Of a stretch of 19,718 nt of DNA, positions 1 to 6,896 are shown one piece after another. The notes below the pieces were generated by a model. The model saw nothing but the letters and a program-made list of their open reading frames with translations, was not told the origin of the DNA and did no database searches. The position numbers and the translations under genes were made by a program. Positions within the stretch are counted from its first letter, which is position 1. Every line of letters starts with the position of its first letter. The DNA is from CAYMJV01 sp964390545 (GTDB taxonomy: Bacteria > Desulfobacterota > BSN033 > UBA1163): the NCBI GenBank assembly GCA_964390545.1, contig CAYMJV010000056.1, positions 1 through 19,718 of the forward strand. Reading direction: 5' to 3'.

Positions 1-52
1 ATCAGTTTAAACGTCATGTCTAACCCGCACCATTTTATCAATGGAAGACCCT

Positions 53-727
53 TTATCCCTGAGCTTTTCCATCGACCAAATGGATCTGTCGCGACATCTT
101 CTCAGCCAATTTCAGATTGTGGGTGACGACAATGAGGGTGACGCCTTTGACCTGATTGAGCTCGGCCAGAAGATCGAAGACGGACTCTCCCGTCAGGGTG
201 TCCAGATTTCCAGTCGGCTCATCGGCGAGAAGGACTTTAGGTTCCAAAACCAGAGCCCGCGCCACAGCCACCCGTTGCTGCTCTCCCCCGGAGAGCTCTC
301 CTGGCTTATGAGAAAGACGATCTTTTAGACCCACAAGGGTGAGGATCGATTCTGCCCGATGAGACGCCTCTTTCTTTAGGAGTCCTTGGATGAGGCAAGG
401 CATCATCGTATTTTCCATGGCATTGAACTCGGGCAGGAGATGATGAAATTGGAACACGAAGCCAACCTCACGATTTCGGAAATGAGCAAGTTCTCTTTCA
501 CTCATCCTGTAGATGTCTTTTCCCTGATGGAGAACCTTGCCTGAGGTGGGCCGATCCAGGGTACCCAGAATATGGAGAAGGGTGGTCTTTCCGACGCCCG
601 AGGCACCCACAATAGCAGCCCTTTCACCTTGTGCAAAGGATAGGTCGATTCCCTTGAGAACCTCCACCTGTTTGGCTCCATTTCGAAAGGACTTGAAGAG
701 TTTTTCAACTCGGATCAATTCCTTCAC
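53..727 (-). CDS. lolD: LolD, lipoprotein-releasing ABC transporter ATPase
   Basis: Cytoplasmic ATPase of the LolCDE-type complex, which extracts mature lipoproteins from the inner membrane for delivery to the LolA chaperone. In order the 224-residue protein shows a Walker A (GASGVGKTT, residues 41-49), a Q-loop (FVFQFHHLLPEF), the ABC signature (LSGGEQQRVAVARAL), a Walker B (VLLADEPTGNLD) and the switch His (VTHN). I chose the GTG at 727-725. It gives the usual LolD length, has an AGGGAGG ribosome site just upstream, and overlaps the preceding stop in a GTGA junction, which implies translational coupling. An in-frame extension to 850 is possible, but it lies inside the upstream gene and does not look like LolD. 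It is the last gene of a coupled trio with the permease and the cyclic-nucleotide-binding protein. The LolD/MacB/FtsE families are similar, so the assignment leans on the neighbouring permease. Confidence 0.93.
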   Translation of the reverse strand: MKELIRVEKLFKSFRNGAKQVEVLKGIDLSFAQGERAAIVGASGVGKTTLLHILGTLDRPTSGKVLHQGKDIYRMSERELAHFRNREVGFVFQFHHLLPEFNAMENTMMPCLIQGLLKKEASHRAESILTLVGLKDRLSHKPGELSGGEQQRVAVARALVLEPKVLLADEPTGNLDTLTGESVFDLLAELNQVKGVTLIVVTHNLKLAEKMSRQIHLVDGKAQG

Positions 728-1908
728 ACCATTGCCTCCCTGACTTTTTCGGATTTCTTGTGTGAGAAGATCTCTAAATTCATCCGGGTCAACCGTTTCA
801 CGGTGATCTCCTTCAGGGTCTCCCGAATCTGTGGAAACTGGGAGAGGCATGCCTCCAGATCCGCTTTCGTCAATTCGAGCAACTCTGATGGCTGAATCGT
901 TCTGGCAGAAGCCATTCTGGGTTTTTTGAAGAGTGGTCCGATCTCACCAAAGAAGTCCCCACTCTTCAAGTAGGAGAGGATCACTTTCTCCCCTTTTGGA
1001 TTTCGGATGAATATCTCCACCTCTCCGCTTTTGATCAGGTAGAGGGAACCTGGAGGATCTCCTCCATTGAAGATGAGGGTTTCCTCGGGGACAGAGATCA
1101 ACCGGAATCTCTTAAAGACTTCATCTCTCTCCAGGGCGGAGAGAGAGGCGAACAAAGGAGAAACGGAGAGAAAGAGGTCCAGGACCCGTTGCTTGTAAAG
1201 ATTATAGAGGACCTCATGGATGCGAGGGTGGACGCCGATGATCTCATTGAGCCCTTCACGGGAGATCTCAAAAACCTCAGACTCCGTCAAAGCCCTGACG
1301 GTCGCATGCCTTTTATGGTCGGTGAAAAAACCGAATTCCCCGAAGAAGTTTCCCTCCTTCAGGCTGCGGATTAACGCCTCTTTGCCCTTCGGGGCCTGTT
1401 TGAAAATTCCGACCTCTCCCCGGCTGATGACCATGAGGGAGTCTCCTGGGTCTCCATCCTGACAGATCGTCTCCTCACGCTGGAAGTTCTTGACACGGAC
1501 TTGGGAGACCAAGGATTGGAGCTCTTGGTCTTGGAGCTCGGAGAAAAGGGGGATCTGGGGAAAGGGATGGGCGGGTTTGGCCTCCTGATACTTCTCGGTA
1601 TAAAGTTGGGCCAACCGGTCATTAACATCTTTCAAGGAGGGATTGATCCTCAGAATGATCTTGTTGACCGAAATGGCCTGAAGGAGAAAACCCTCCGTGG
1701 CATAGCCTTCCGCCACCTTTCGATATTCCTGGACAGCCTCCTCCTTCCGACCCAATCGCTCCAGCACCTCAGCCATCTTGAACCGCGATCGAAGATCGCT
1801 CGGCTCCTGGGAACAGTGTTTCTGAAAATGGTCAAGGGCCCTGCCCCATTCCCCTTTTGAGAGAGCGCGCAGAGCCCCCTCTTTAAATGACACCTTTCCC
1901 TTACTCAT
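724..1908 (-). CDS. TPR-like protein with tandem cyclic-nucleotide-binding domains
   Basis: A 394-residue protein with no DNA-binding or membrane segment visible. Residues about 8-105 are helical and TPR-like (GEWGRALDHFQKH, RKEEAVQEYRKVAEGY). Two CAP-type cyclic-nucleotide-binding domains follow (about 115-235 and 245-365). Each has the phosphate-binding cassette with the Glu and Arg that contact the ribose and phosphate in cAMP-binding family members: FGEFGFF with E191 and R200 (KRHATV), and FGEIGPL with E322 and R331 (PRMASA). Nucleotide binding is therefore plausible for both, though the nucleotide cannot be told from sequence. The ATG lies inside the last codons of the permease gene (8-bp overlap), with GAGG 9 nt upstream. 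Its stop overlaps the lolD start. The position implies co-translation with the Lol transporter and perhaps a role as a cAMP-responsive scaffold or regulator of it; that role is inference. Without an HTH it is not a classical Crp regulator. Confidence 0.88.
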   Translation of the reverse strand: MSKGKVSFKEGALRALSKGEWGRALDHFQKHCSQEPSDLRSRFKMAEVLERLGRKEEAVQEYRKVAEGYATEGFLLQAISVNKIILRINPSLKDVNDRLAQLYTEKYQEAKPAHPFPQIPLFSELQDQELQSLVSQVRVKNFQREETICQDGDPGDSLMVISRGEVGIFKQAPKGKEALIRSLKEGNFFGEFGFFTDHKRHATVRALTESEVFEISREGLNEIIGVHPRIHEVLYNLYKQRVLDLFLSVSPLFASLSALERDEVFKRFRLISVPEETLIFNGGDPPGSLYLIKSGEVEIFIRNPKGEKVILSYLKSGDFFGEIGPLFKKPRMASARTIQPSELLELTKADLEACLSQFPQIRETLKEITVKRLTRMNLEIFSHKKSEKVREAMV

Positions 1909-3157
1909 ATCGCAATGCCTCAGCAGGATCGAGCTTCGAGGCCCTCCAGGCCGGATAGAGTGTAGCCAGGAGGCTGATGAGAACAGCGGTCAAGACGATG
2001 AAAATGACATCCGGGGGATTGACCTGGGAAGGGAGTTTGTCAATATAGTAAACATCGCTCGAAAGGATTTTGAATCCGAAGAGCCTTTCCACGAAATCCG
2101 TGATCTTTTCCAAATTGAAGGCAGCTCCAAGGCCCAAGATCGTTCCCAGAATAGTCCCCACCACACCGATGACCCCTCCTTCAATGGTGAAAATCTTCAA
2201 AATGGAACTTGAAGAGGCGCCCATCGATTTCAGGATAGCAATGTCTTTATTCTTCTCCATCACGACCATGATAAGGGTGGAGATGATGTTGAAGGCGGCC
2301 ACCAGGACGATCAGGACGAGGATGATGAACATAGCGATCTTCTCCAGCCTGAGGGCGCTGAAGAGGTTCCGGTTCATCTCCATCCAGTCTTTGGTCCAGA
2401 AAGGGAACCCCATCTTCCGACGAATCTCTCGACCGATCTCTTTCACTTTATAGATATCATTCGTCTTGATCTCAATCCCGGTCACCCGGTCCCCCATGCT
2501 GAAGAACTTTTGAGCGCTTTCGAGAGAGACATAGGCCATGGTGTTATCGAACTCGTACATGCCGGAGTAAAAGATTCCCTTGACCCGAAAACGTTTCATC
2601 TTCGGCATCATCCCCATGGGAGTCACTGTGCCCAGAGGAGAGATCACCTGGATGGAATCGTTGAGGGAGACGGAAAGGTGTTTGGCTAACTCGACCCCGA
2701 GGATGATGCCCGGGGAGTCTCCCTCCTTCCCTCCTTTCAAATCTTCAAGACGGCCGGCCTTTAAGTTATTGGCCAGCTCGGTGACCCGCCCCACCCGGTC
2801 CGGGTCGATCCCCTTGAGGACAACGCCAAAGACATTCGACTCGGATGAGAGCATGACTTGGCTGATGATGAAGGGAGCTGCTGAAGCGACCCCTTTTGTT
2901 TCCTCCACCCTCTTCGTGACCTCTTGATATTGATCCAAACCCTCTTGAGTGGCTTTGAGAAGGTGAAGGTGAGCCTGAGTGCCCAGGATCTTCTCCTTGA
3001 GTGTTTTTTCAAAACCGCTCATCACCGCCAAGACAACGATGAGGGCCATCACGCCCACCATGACACCGGCGATGGAAATAACGGTGATGATGGAGATGAA
3101 GGTCTGTTTCCTTTTTGCCTTGAGATACCTCAGGCCGATGAACCACTCGTATCGCAT
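1901..3157 (-). CDS. lolC: LolC/LolE-type lipoprotein-releasing permease
   Basis: Inner-membrane permease of the lipoprotein-release ABC transporter, 418 residues, typical of LolC/LolE. The N-terminus (MRYEWFIGLRYLKAKRKQTF) is the characteristic LolC/E opening. It is followed by a first membrane segment (about 20-47), a large periplasmic domain (about 50-270) and three C-terminal FtsX-type membrane segments (about 275-297, 318-345, 378-402), ending in PAWRASKLDPAEALRYE, a family hallmark. Only one such permease is visible, so the complex may be a homodimer of a LolC/E hybrid (LolF-like) or have a second permease elsewhere. The symbol is used for the family. The ribosome site is weak (GTAAG next to the ATG). 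A 287-bp repeat-containing gap separates it from lysS, while downstream it overlaps the cyclic-nucleotide-binding gene by 8 bp. Confidence 0.92.
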   Translation of the reverse strand: MRYEWFIGLRYLKAKRKQTFISIITVISIAGVMVGVMALIVVLAVMSGFEKTLKEKILGTQAHLHLLKATQEGLDQYQEVTKRVEETKGVASAAPFIISQVMLSSESNVFGVVLKGIDPDRVGRVTELANNLKAGRLEDLKGGKEGDSPGIILGVELAKHLSVSLNDSIQVISPLGTVTPMGMMPKMKRFRVKGIFYSGMYEFDNTMAYVSLESAQKFFSMGDRVTGIEIKTNDIYKVKEIGREIRRKMGFPFWTKDWMEMNRNLFSALRLEKIAMFIILVLIVLVAAFNIISTLIMVVMEKNKDIAILKSMGASSSSILKIFTIEGGVIGVVGTILGTILGLGAAFNLEKITDFVERLFGFKILSSDVYYIDKLPSQVNPPDVIFIVLTAVLISLLATLYPAWRASKLDPAEALRYE

Positions 3158-3220
3158 CTTACGTTACCATCTGCTGCTGCAGAAAATTTAGCTTCTCGAA
3201 TATCTGTCGGATCGCCACGC

Positions 3221-3371
3221 ACTAAATCCCAATAACCAAATCCCAAGCACCAAACAAATCCCAATTACCAAATATCCAAATAACCCAAACTTTCATTTCT
3301 TATTGTGTTTAGAATTTCGGTCATTGGAATTTGGTTATTATTTGATGATTGGAGCTTGGTACTTGGTGCTT
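3221..3371 (+). repeat. Imperfect inverted repeat built from ATTTGG/TTGG units
   Basis: This fills most of the gap between lysS and the permease gene. The left arm (3221-3290) is rich in AATCCCAA and ACCAAAT words. The right arm (about 3309-3371) carries their complements, for example TTGGAATTTGGTTATT and CTTGGTACTTGGTGCTT. The best-paired part is near the centre, with ATTTGGTAATTGGGATTTG in the reverse complement of the left arm against ATTTCGGTCATTGGAATTTG on the right. Both arms look like degenerate tandem copies of a unit of about 10 bases, so RNA from either strand could fold into a long imperfect hairpin. I could not recognise a transposon or terminator in it. The rest of the gap (3158-3220, 3372-3444) shows nothing I can name. 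Confidence 0.6.
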
Positions 3372-3444
3372 ATCACACCCCCTACCAAACAACTTCAATT
3401 TATGATAAGCCTCCTTCATGCAACGCTAGCGCCCCATACCGGAT

Positions 3445-4926
3445 TTACTGCTCCATTCGAAGGAGAGGGAAGAAGATGACATCGCGAATGGAAGGCGAAT
3501 CCGTGAGAAGCATGACCCAGCGGTCGATACCGATCCCTTCTCCTGCTGTAGGAGGCATCCCAAATTCAAGAGCCCGAAGAAAATCCTCATCGAGGCGAAG
3601 ATAGAAGTCAGCTTCATCGCTTCTCTCCTTCAACTGCTGGACGAAGCGTTCTCTCTGATCTACGGGATCGTTCAATTCAGAGAAGCCATTGGCGATCTCT
3701 CGACCGTCAATGAAGAGCTCAAATCGATCCACGACTGTAGGATCCTTCCCATTTCGCCGCGAAAGAGGGGAGACCTCTGTCGGGTAGTGAGTGATGAAGG
3801 TGGGTTGATGAAGACGAGGTTCCACCACTTCCTTGAAGAGATCAGCCAAGACCCTACCGTGAGAGGTTCCCTTCTTCAGCTCGAGTCCGAGTCCTTTGGC
3901 CACCTCAATGGCCTTTGAGGGATCGTTGAGAATAATCGGATCGAATTTCCCGTACTCCAGAACCGCTTCTTTGAAACGGATCCTTCGCCAGGGCCGGGTG
4001 AATTCAATCTCCTTTCCTTGGTAGGTGAGTGAAAGCTTCCCGTGGATTTCTTGAACCATGGAACAGAGAAGTTCCTCGGTCATCGCCATCATATCCTCAT
4101 AGGTGGCATAGGCCTGATAGAATTCAAGCATGGTAAATTCAGGATTATGCAAGGTCGAAATCCCTTCGTTTCGAAAACAACGGTTGATCTCAAAAATCCT
4201 TTCCAATCCTCCGATCACCAGTCGCTTCAAGAAGAGCTCGGGAGCAACCCTCATGTAGAGATCCATATCAAGGGCATTGTGATGGGTCTTAAAGGGTTTG
4301 GCCGTTGCCCCTCCGGGAATGGGGTGGAGCATCGGGGTCTCCACCTCCACGAACCCCCTCCGGGTAAAAAAATCCCGGATCCTCTGGATGGCGCGAGTCC
4401 GCGTGAGAAATACCTCCCTCACCCTGGGATTAGCGATGAGGTCCAAATAGCGTTGACGATAACGGGCTTCGATATCGGTCAGACCATGCCACTTCTCAGG
4501 GAGGGGTCGAAGGGATTTAACCAGGAGTTTAAGAGTATCCGCCAGGAGCGTCAGTTCGCCTGTTTTAGTCCGGAAGACTTTTCCCTCCAATCCGATAAAG
4601 TCTCCAATGTCGAAGGCCTTAAAGTGTTTGAAGGCCTGGTCCCCCACAGCATTTTTCTGGATATAAGCCTGGATCCTTCCTTTTCCATCCTGAATCTGAA
4701 CAAAGCTGGCTTTCCCGAAGTCCCGGATCGCTATGACCCTTCCTGCGAGAGAGAAATGTTCGCCGATGGACTTCAGTTCCTCCTCCGACTTGGAACCGTA
4801 GGTCTCATGAATCTCCGAGGTGGTATGCGTCACCTTGAAATCGTTGGGGAAAGGATCAACCCCTTCCTTCCTCAAGACCTCCAGTTTTCGGACTCTTTGC
4901 TGAATCAACTCATTTGATTCATCCAT
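3445..4926 (-). CDS. lysS: Lysyl-tRNA synthetase, class II
   Basis: Charges tRNA-Lys with lysine in the cytoplasm. At 493 residues it matches bacterial class II LysRS. The N-terminal OB-fold anticodon-binding domain (about 55-160) includes GRVIAIRDFGKASFVQIQDG. The catalytic domain has motif 1 around FVEVETPMLHPIPGGATAKP, motif 2 in RIFEINRCFRNEGIS with HNPEFTMLEFYQAY, and motif 3 in GEGIGIDRWVMLLTDS. The gene ends with the usual IRDVIFFPLLR. The ATG start has a purine-rich AAAGGGA immediately upstream. It lies upstream of the Lol trio in the same direction, an order I recall from other delta-type proteobacterial genomes. No truncation or frameshift is seen. Confidence 0.97.
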   Translation of the reverse strand: MDESNELIQQRVRKLEVLRKEGVDPFPNDFKVTHTTSEIHETYGSKSEEELKSIGEHFSLAGRVIAIRDFGKASFVQIQDGKGRIQAYIQKNAVGDQAFKHFKAFDIGDFIGLEGKVFRTKTGELTLLADTLKLLVKSLRPLPEKWHGLTDIEARYRQRYLDLIANPRVREVFLTRTRAIQRIRDFFTRRGFVEVETPMLHPIPGGATAKPFKTHHNALDMDLYMRVAPELFLKRLVIGGLERIFEINRCFRNEGISTLHNPEFTMLEFYQAYATYEDMMAMTEELLCSMVQEIHGKLSLTYQGKEIEFTRPWRRIRFKEAVLEYGKFDPIILNDPSKAIEVAKGLGLELKKGTSHGRVLADLFKEVVEPRLHQPTFITHYPTEVSPLSRRNGKDPTVVDRFELFIDGREIANGFSELNDPVDQRERFVQQLKERSDEADFYLRLDEDFLRALEFGMPPTAGEGIGIDRWVMLLTDSPSIRDVIFFPLLRMEQ

Positions 4927-5344
4927 TTCCCTTTACCCTGATGTAACCTTTCTCCCTGATCGAATTTTTCGAATGATACCGAATTCGACGAACCATACGG
5001 AATAAATATTCGTTTCATTCGCTGTCATTTGTGTCATTTGGCCTTAGATTCTCTCCAACATTATTTCCCATGTGAGATTCATAAGTTATCTCTACAGGAT
5101 CTAAGACGTTTTAAATTAACCCATTTCCCCATAATCGTCAAGAAAAAAGGCAGTTTGAGAGGCTATTTCATATTTGAGATCGCAGATTTAAGATTGAATG
5201 GGGATTTGGAAATAATCTCTCAGCTTCACCGTCCCGCTCCTAAAGCGGGGCCTTGAGGATCCATTGGAGGGGACAAATGGGTGAAGAATCTTCAATCTGA
5301 AATTTGAAATCCCTGCCTGCCGGCAGGCAGGTAAAATCTGCAAT
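4927..5344. other. 418-bp gap between rimO and lysS, repeat-bearing, no gene
   Basis: I find no convincing gene here. The part next to lysS (about 4960-5030) is AT-rich with many CGAA/TTCG words. It must hold any lysS promoter, but I cannot name clear -35 and -10 boxes. A small hairpin at 5233-5249 (CCCGCT/AGCGGG, loop CCTAA) has no T-run. From about 5172 to the rimO stop lies an imperfect inverted repeat containing a perfect 20-bp palindrome (separate entry). A 75-codon plus-strand frame at 5029-5256 reads through these repeats and has no ribosome site or family resemblance, so I do not call it. Confidence 0.6.
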
Positions 5345-5346
5345 TT
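5172..5346. repeat. Imperfect inverted repeat with an embedded 20-bp perfect palindrome
   Basis: The left arm (about 5172-5209) contains GCAGATTTAAGATTGAA. The right arm (about 5285-5346), read in reverse complement, has the same GCAGATTT and AGATTGAA blocks, but separated by about 35 extra bases. These include the perfect palindrome CCTGCCTGCCGGCAGGCAGG at 5312-5331. The right arm ends on the rimO stop codon. The simplest reading is a palindromic element inserted into one arm of an older inverted repeat. Confidence 0.6.
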
Positions 5347-6679
5347 AAGGGAGGATTCTCTCGATCTGGCCCGTCAGGTCATAAGGGAGGGCCTTGGTGA
5401 TTCTGGCTTCCACCCGATCACCGGGTCTGGCCTTTCCTTTCAGGAAGACAGAGCCATCGATTTCAGGGGCCTGGGTTTTGAGTCTTCCTCGTAAGAGTCT
5501 TCTTTGCCGGTCCTGTCCTTCTACTAAGGCTTCCATTCTTCTGCCCACCATGGCCCGATATTTTTTCAAAGATATCCTTTTCTGAAGACCCATCAGTAAT
5601 CCCAATCGCTCCTCTTTCACACTCTCGGGGACCGAACCGGCAAGCCGGGAAGCAGGGGTTTCCTCTTCCGCCGAATATTTGAAGGCACCCAGGTGGTCAA
5701 ACCGGATCTTTTCAACAAAGTCCAAGAGGGCTCTGAAATCTCTCTCTGTTTCTCCTGGAAAGCCGACGATGAGAGAGGTCCGGAGGCTGACCTCTGGGAG
5801 GGCGGTCCGGATCTTCTCCAAGAAGCTGTAGATCTCCTGGCTTCCCGATCGTCGGCCCATGCGTTTGAGGATCTCATCATCGATATGTTGGATAGGGAGA
5901 TCGAGGTAGAGACAAATCTTCTCCTCATGGGCCATGAGTTTGAGAAGGCCTTCGGTAAAATAATCCGGTTTGGGATAACTGTAGAGCATTCGGATCCAAC
6001 GGAGTCCCTCCACTCGGATCAGACCCTTCAGGAGTTTTTCTAAATTGGTCCCGTCGTGTAAATCCCTCCCATAGGCAGTCGTATCCTGGGCAATGAGGAT
6101 GATTTCCTGAACTCCTTGATCAACAAGCCTCCTGGCCTCTTCGAGAACCGATCGAATCCCTCTGCTCCGGTACGCCCCCCTGATCTTTGGAACCGTGCAG
6201 AAGGTGCAGAGATTGGAACAGCCCTCCGCGATCTTGAGATAAGCGTAGAAAAATGGGGTGGAGAGAATTCGGGGTGTCTTTTCGTCGTAGAGAAAAGTGG
6301 GTTTGGAAAGGAAGCTCTTGGCCTTCTGGTTCTTTGACAGAATCTCTGGAAGGTTTTGAAAATCTCCGGTGCCGACGAAGAGATCGACTTCCGGAAATTC
6401 CTCTTCAAGCGATCTTCCGTAGCGCTGAGGAAGACATCCTGAAACAACCAGGAGACGGCAAGTTCCCTTTTCTTTATAGCGGGCGAGATCGAGGATAGTC
6501 TCAATAGCTTCCCTGCTCGCATCCTGGATAAAGGAGCAGGTGTTGACGATAATGATTTGGGCTTCCGAAGGACGGGAGGTGAGGGAATAGCCTGCTTTCG
6601 AGAGAAGCCCGAGAATCACTTCAGAATCAACTAAATTCTTGGGACAGCCGAGGCTGACCAGTGAGACTGTTTCTTTCAT
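5345..6679 (-). CDS. rimO: Ribosomal protein S12 methylthiotransferase RimO
   Basis: A radical-SAM enzyme that adds a methylthio group to the conserved aspartate of ribosomal protein S12. The 444 residues show, in order, the UPF0004 domain with its three cluster cysteines C12 (SLGCPKN), C48 (NTCSF) and C82 (SGCLPQRY); the radical-SAM CxxxCxxC with C154, C158 and C161 (EGCSNLCTFC); and a C-terminal TRAM domain (about 375-440). SLGCPKNLVDSE and the length favour RimO over MiaB. The ATG at 6679-6677 starts at the family's normal N-terminus. No Shine-Dalgarno sequence precedes it. Instead a TATAAT box ends only 8 bases upstream, so the mRNA may be leaderless (see the promoter entry). It is divergent from the LutB/LutA-like gene. 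Confidence 0.95.
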   Translation of the reverse strand: MKETVSLVSLGCPKNLVDSEVILGLLSKAGYSLTSRPSEAQIIIVNTCSFIQDASREAIETILDLARYKEKGTCRLLVVSGCLPQRYGRSLEEEFPEVDLFVGTGDFQNLPEILSKNQKAKSFLSKPTFLYDEKTPRILSTPFFYAYLKIAEGCSNLCTFCTVPKIRGAYRSRGIRSVLEEARRLVDQGVQEIILIAQDTTAYGRDLHDGTNLEKLLKGLIRVEGLRWIRMLYSYPKPDYFTEGLLKLMAHEEKICLYLDLPIQHIDDEILKRMGRRSGSQEIYSFLEKIRTALPEVSLRTSLIVGFPGETERDFRALLDFVEKIRFDHLGAFKYSAEEETPASRLAGSVPESVKEERLGLLMGLQKRISLKKYRAMVGRRMEALVEGQDRQRRLLRGRLKTQAPEIDGSVFLKGKARPGDRVEARITKALPYDLTGQIERILP

Positions 6680-6687
6680 TAATTAGT

Positions 6688-6717
6688 ATTATATCCATAT
6701 AGATCCCTATTTTCCAA
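6688..6717 (-). promoter_or_regulatory. Candidate rimO promoter, TTGGAA-N18-TATAAT
   Basis: On the minus strand a perfect TATAAT (6693-6688) lies 18 bases downstream of TTGGAA (6717-6712, four of six matches to TTGACA). A start site about 7 bases further on would fall at roughly 6681, only one or two bases before the rimO ATG (6679). That fits the lack of any ribosome-binding sequence there. Confidence 0.5.
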
Positions 6718-6740
6718 TTTTCCCAGTTGGCATAGGGATC

Positions 6741-6816
6741 GGTTGAGGGTAGGGGAGGCTTTAGCCTCCCTTCTTCTGGGGCGACTAAAGTCGCCCCTAC
6801 CCCCTATTCTCCAACC
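6741..6816. repeat. Two-hairpin palindromic element with an outer stem
   Basis: Hairpin 1 is GGGAGGCT (6753-6760) with AGCCTCCC (6763-6770). Hairpin 2 is GGGGCGACT (6778-6786) with AGTCGCCCC (6789-6797). They are enclosed by an outer pairing of GGTTG (6741-6745) with CAACC (6812-6816) and of GGGTAGGGG (6747-6755, overlapping hairpin 1) with CCCCTACCC (6794-6802, overlapping hairpin 2). The whole can fold as a three-way junction, with outer and inner stems competing. It lies between the divergent rimO and LutB/LutA-like genes. It is probably a REP-like dispersed repeat; copy number cannot be judged from this window. Confidence 0.65.
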
Positions 6817-6896
6817 GAGGAGACAAAAGAAGTTGTTTTATCAACCGAAAAAAGGCAAAATTAATTTGATTTTCACGGTACAAGAAGGAAGTAAAA

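Noticed and set aside
1..17. Possible start of another minus-strand gene after lolD (ATG at 17-15, reading MTFKL)
   Set aside because: Five codons and a poor ribosome site are too little. A bamA-like gene would fit the usual context but cannot be supported here.
3305..3604. 99-codon plus-strand frame beginning in the lysS-lolC gap
   Set aside because: The first part is translated inverted-repeat sequence and the rest is antisense to the lysS 3' end.
4042..4917. Long open frame on the plus strand opposite lysS (about 290 codons)
   Set aside because: It mirrors a clear lysyl-tRNA synthetase gene, has no family motifs, and its composition is that of an antisense frame.
5029..5256. 75-codon plus-strand frame in the rimO-lysS gap
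   Set aside because: It lacks a ribosome site, and its second half is translated repeat sequence.
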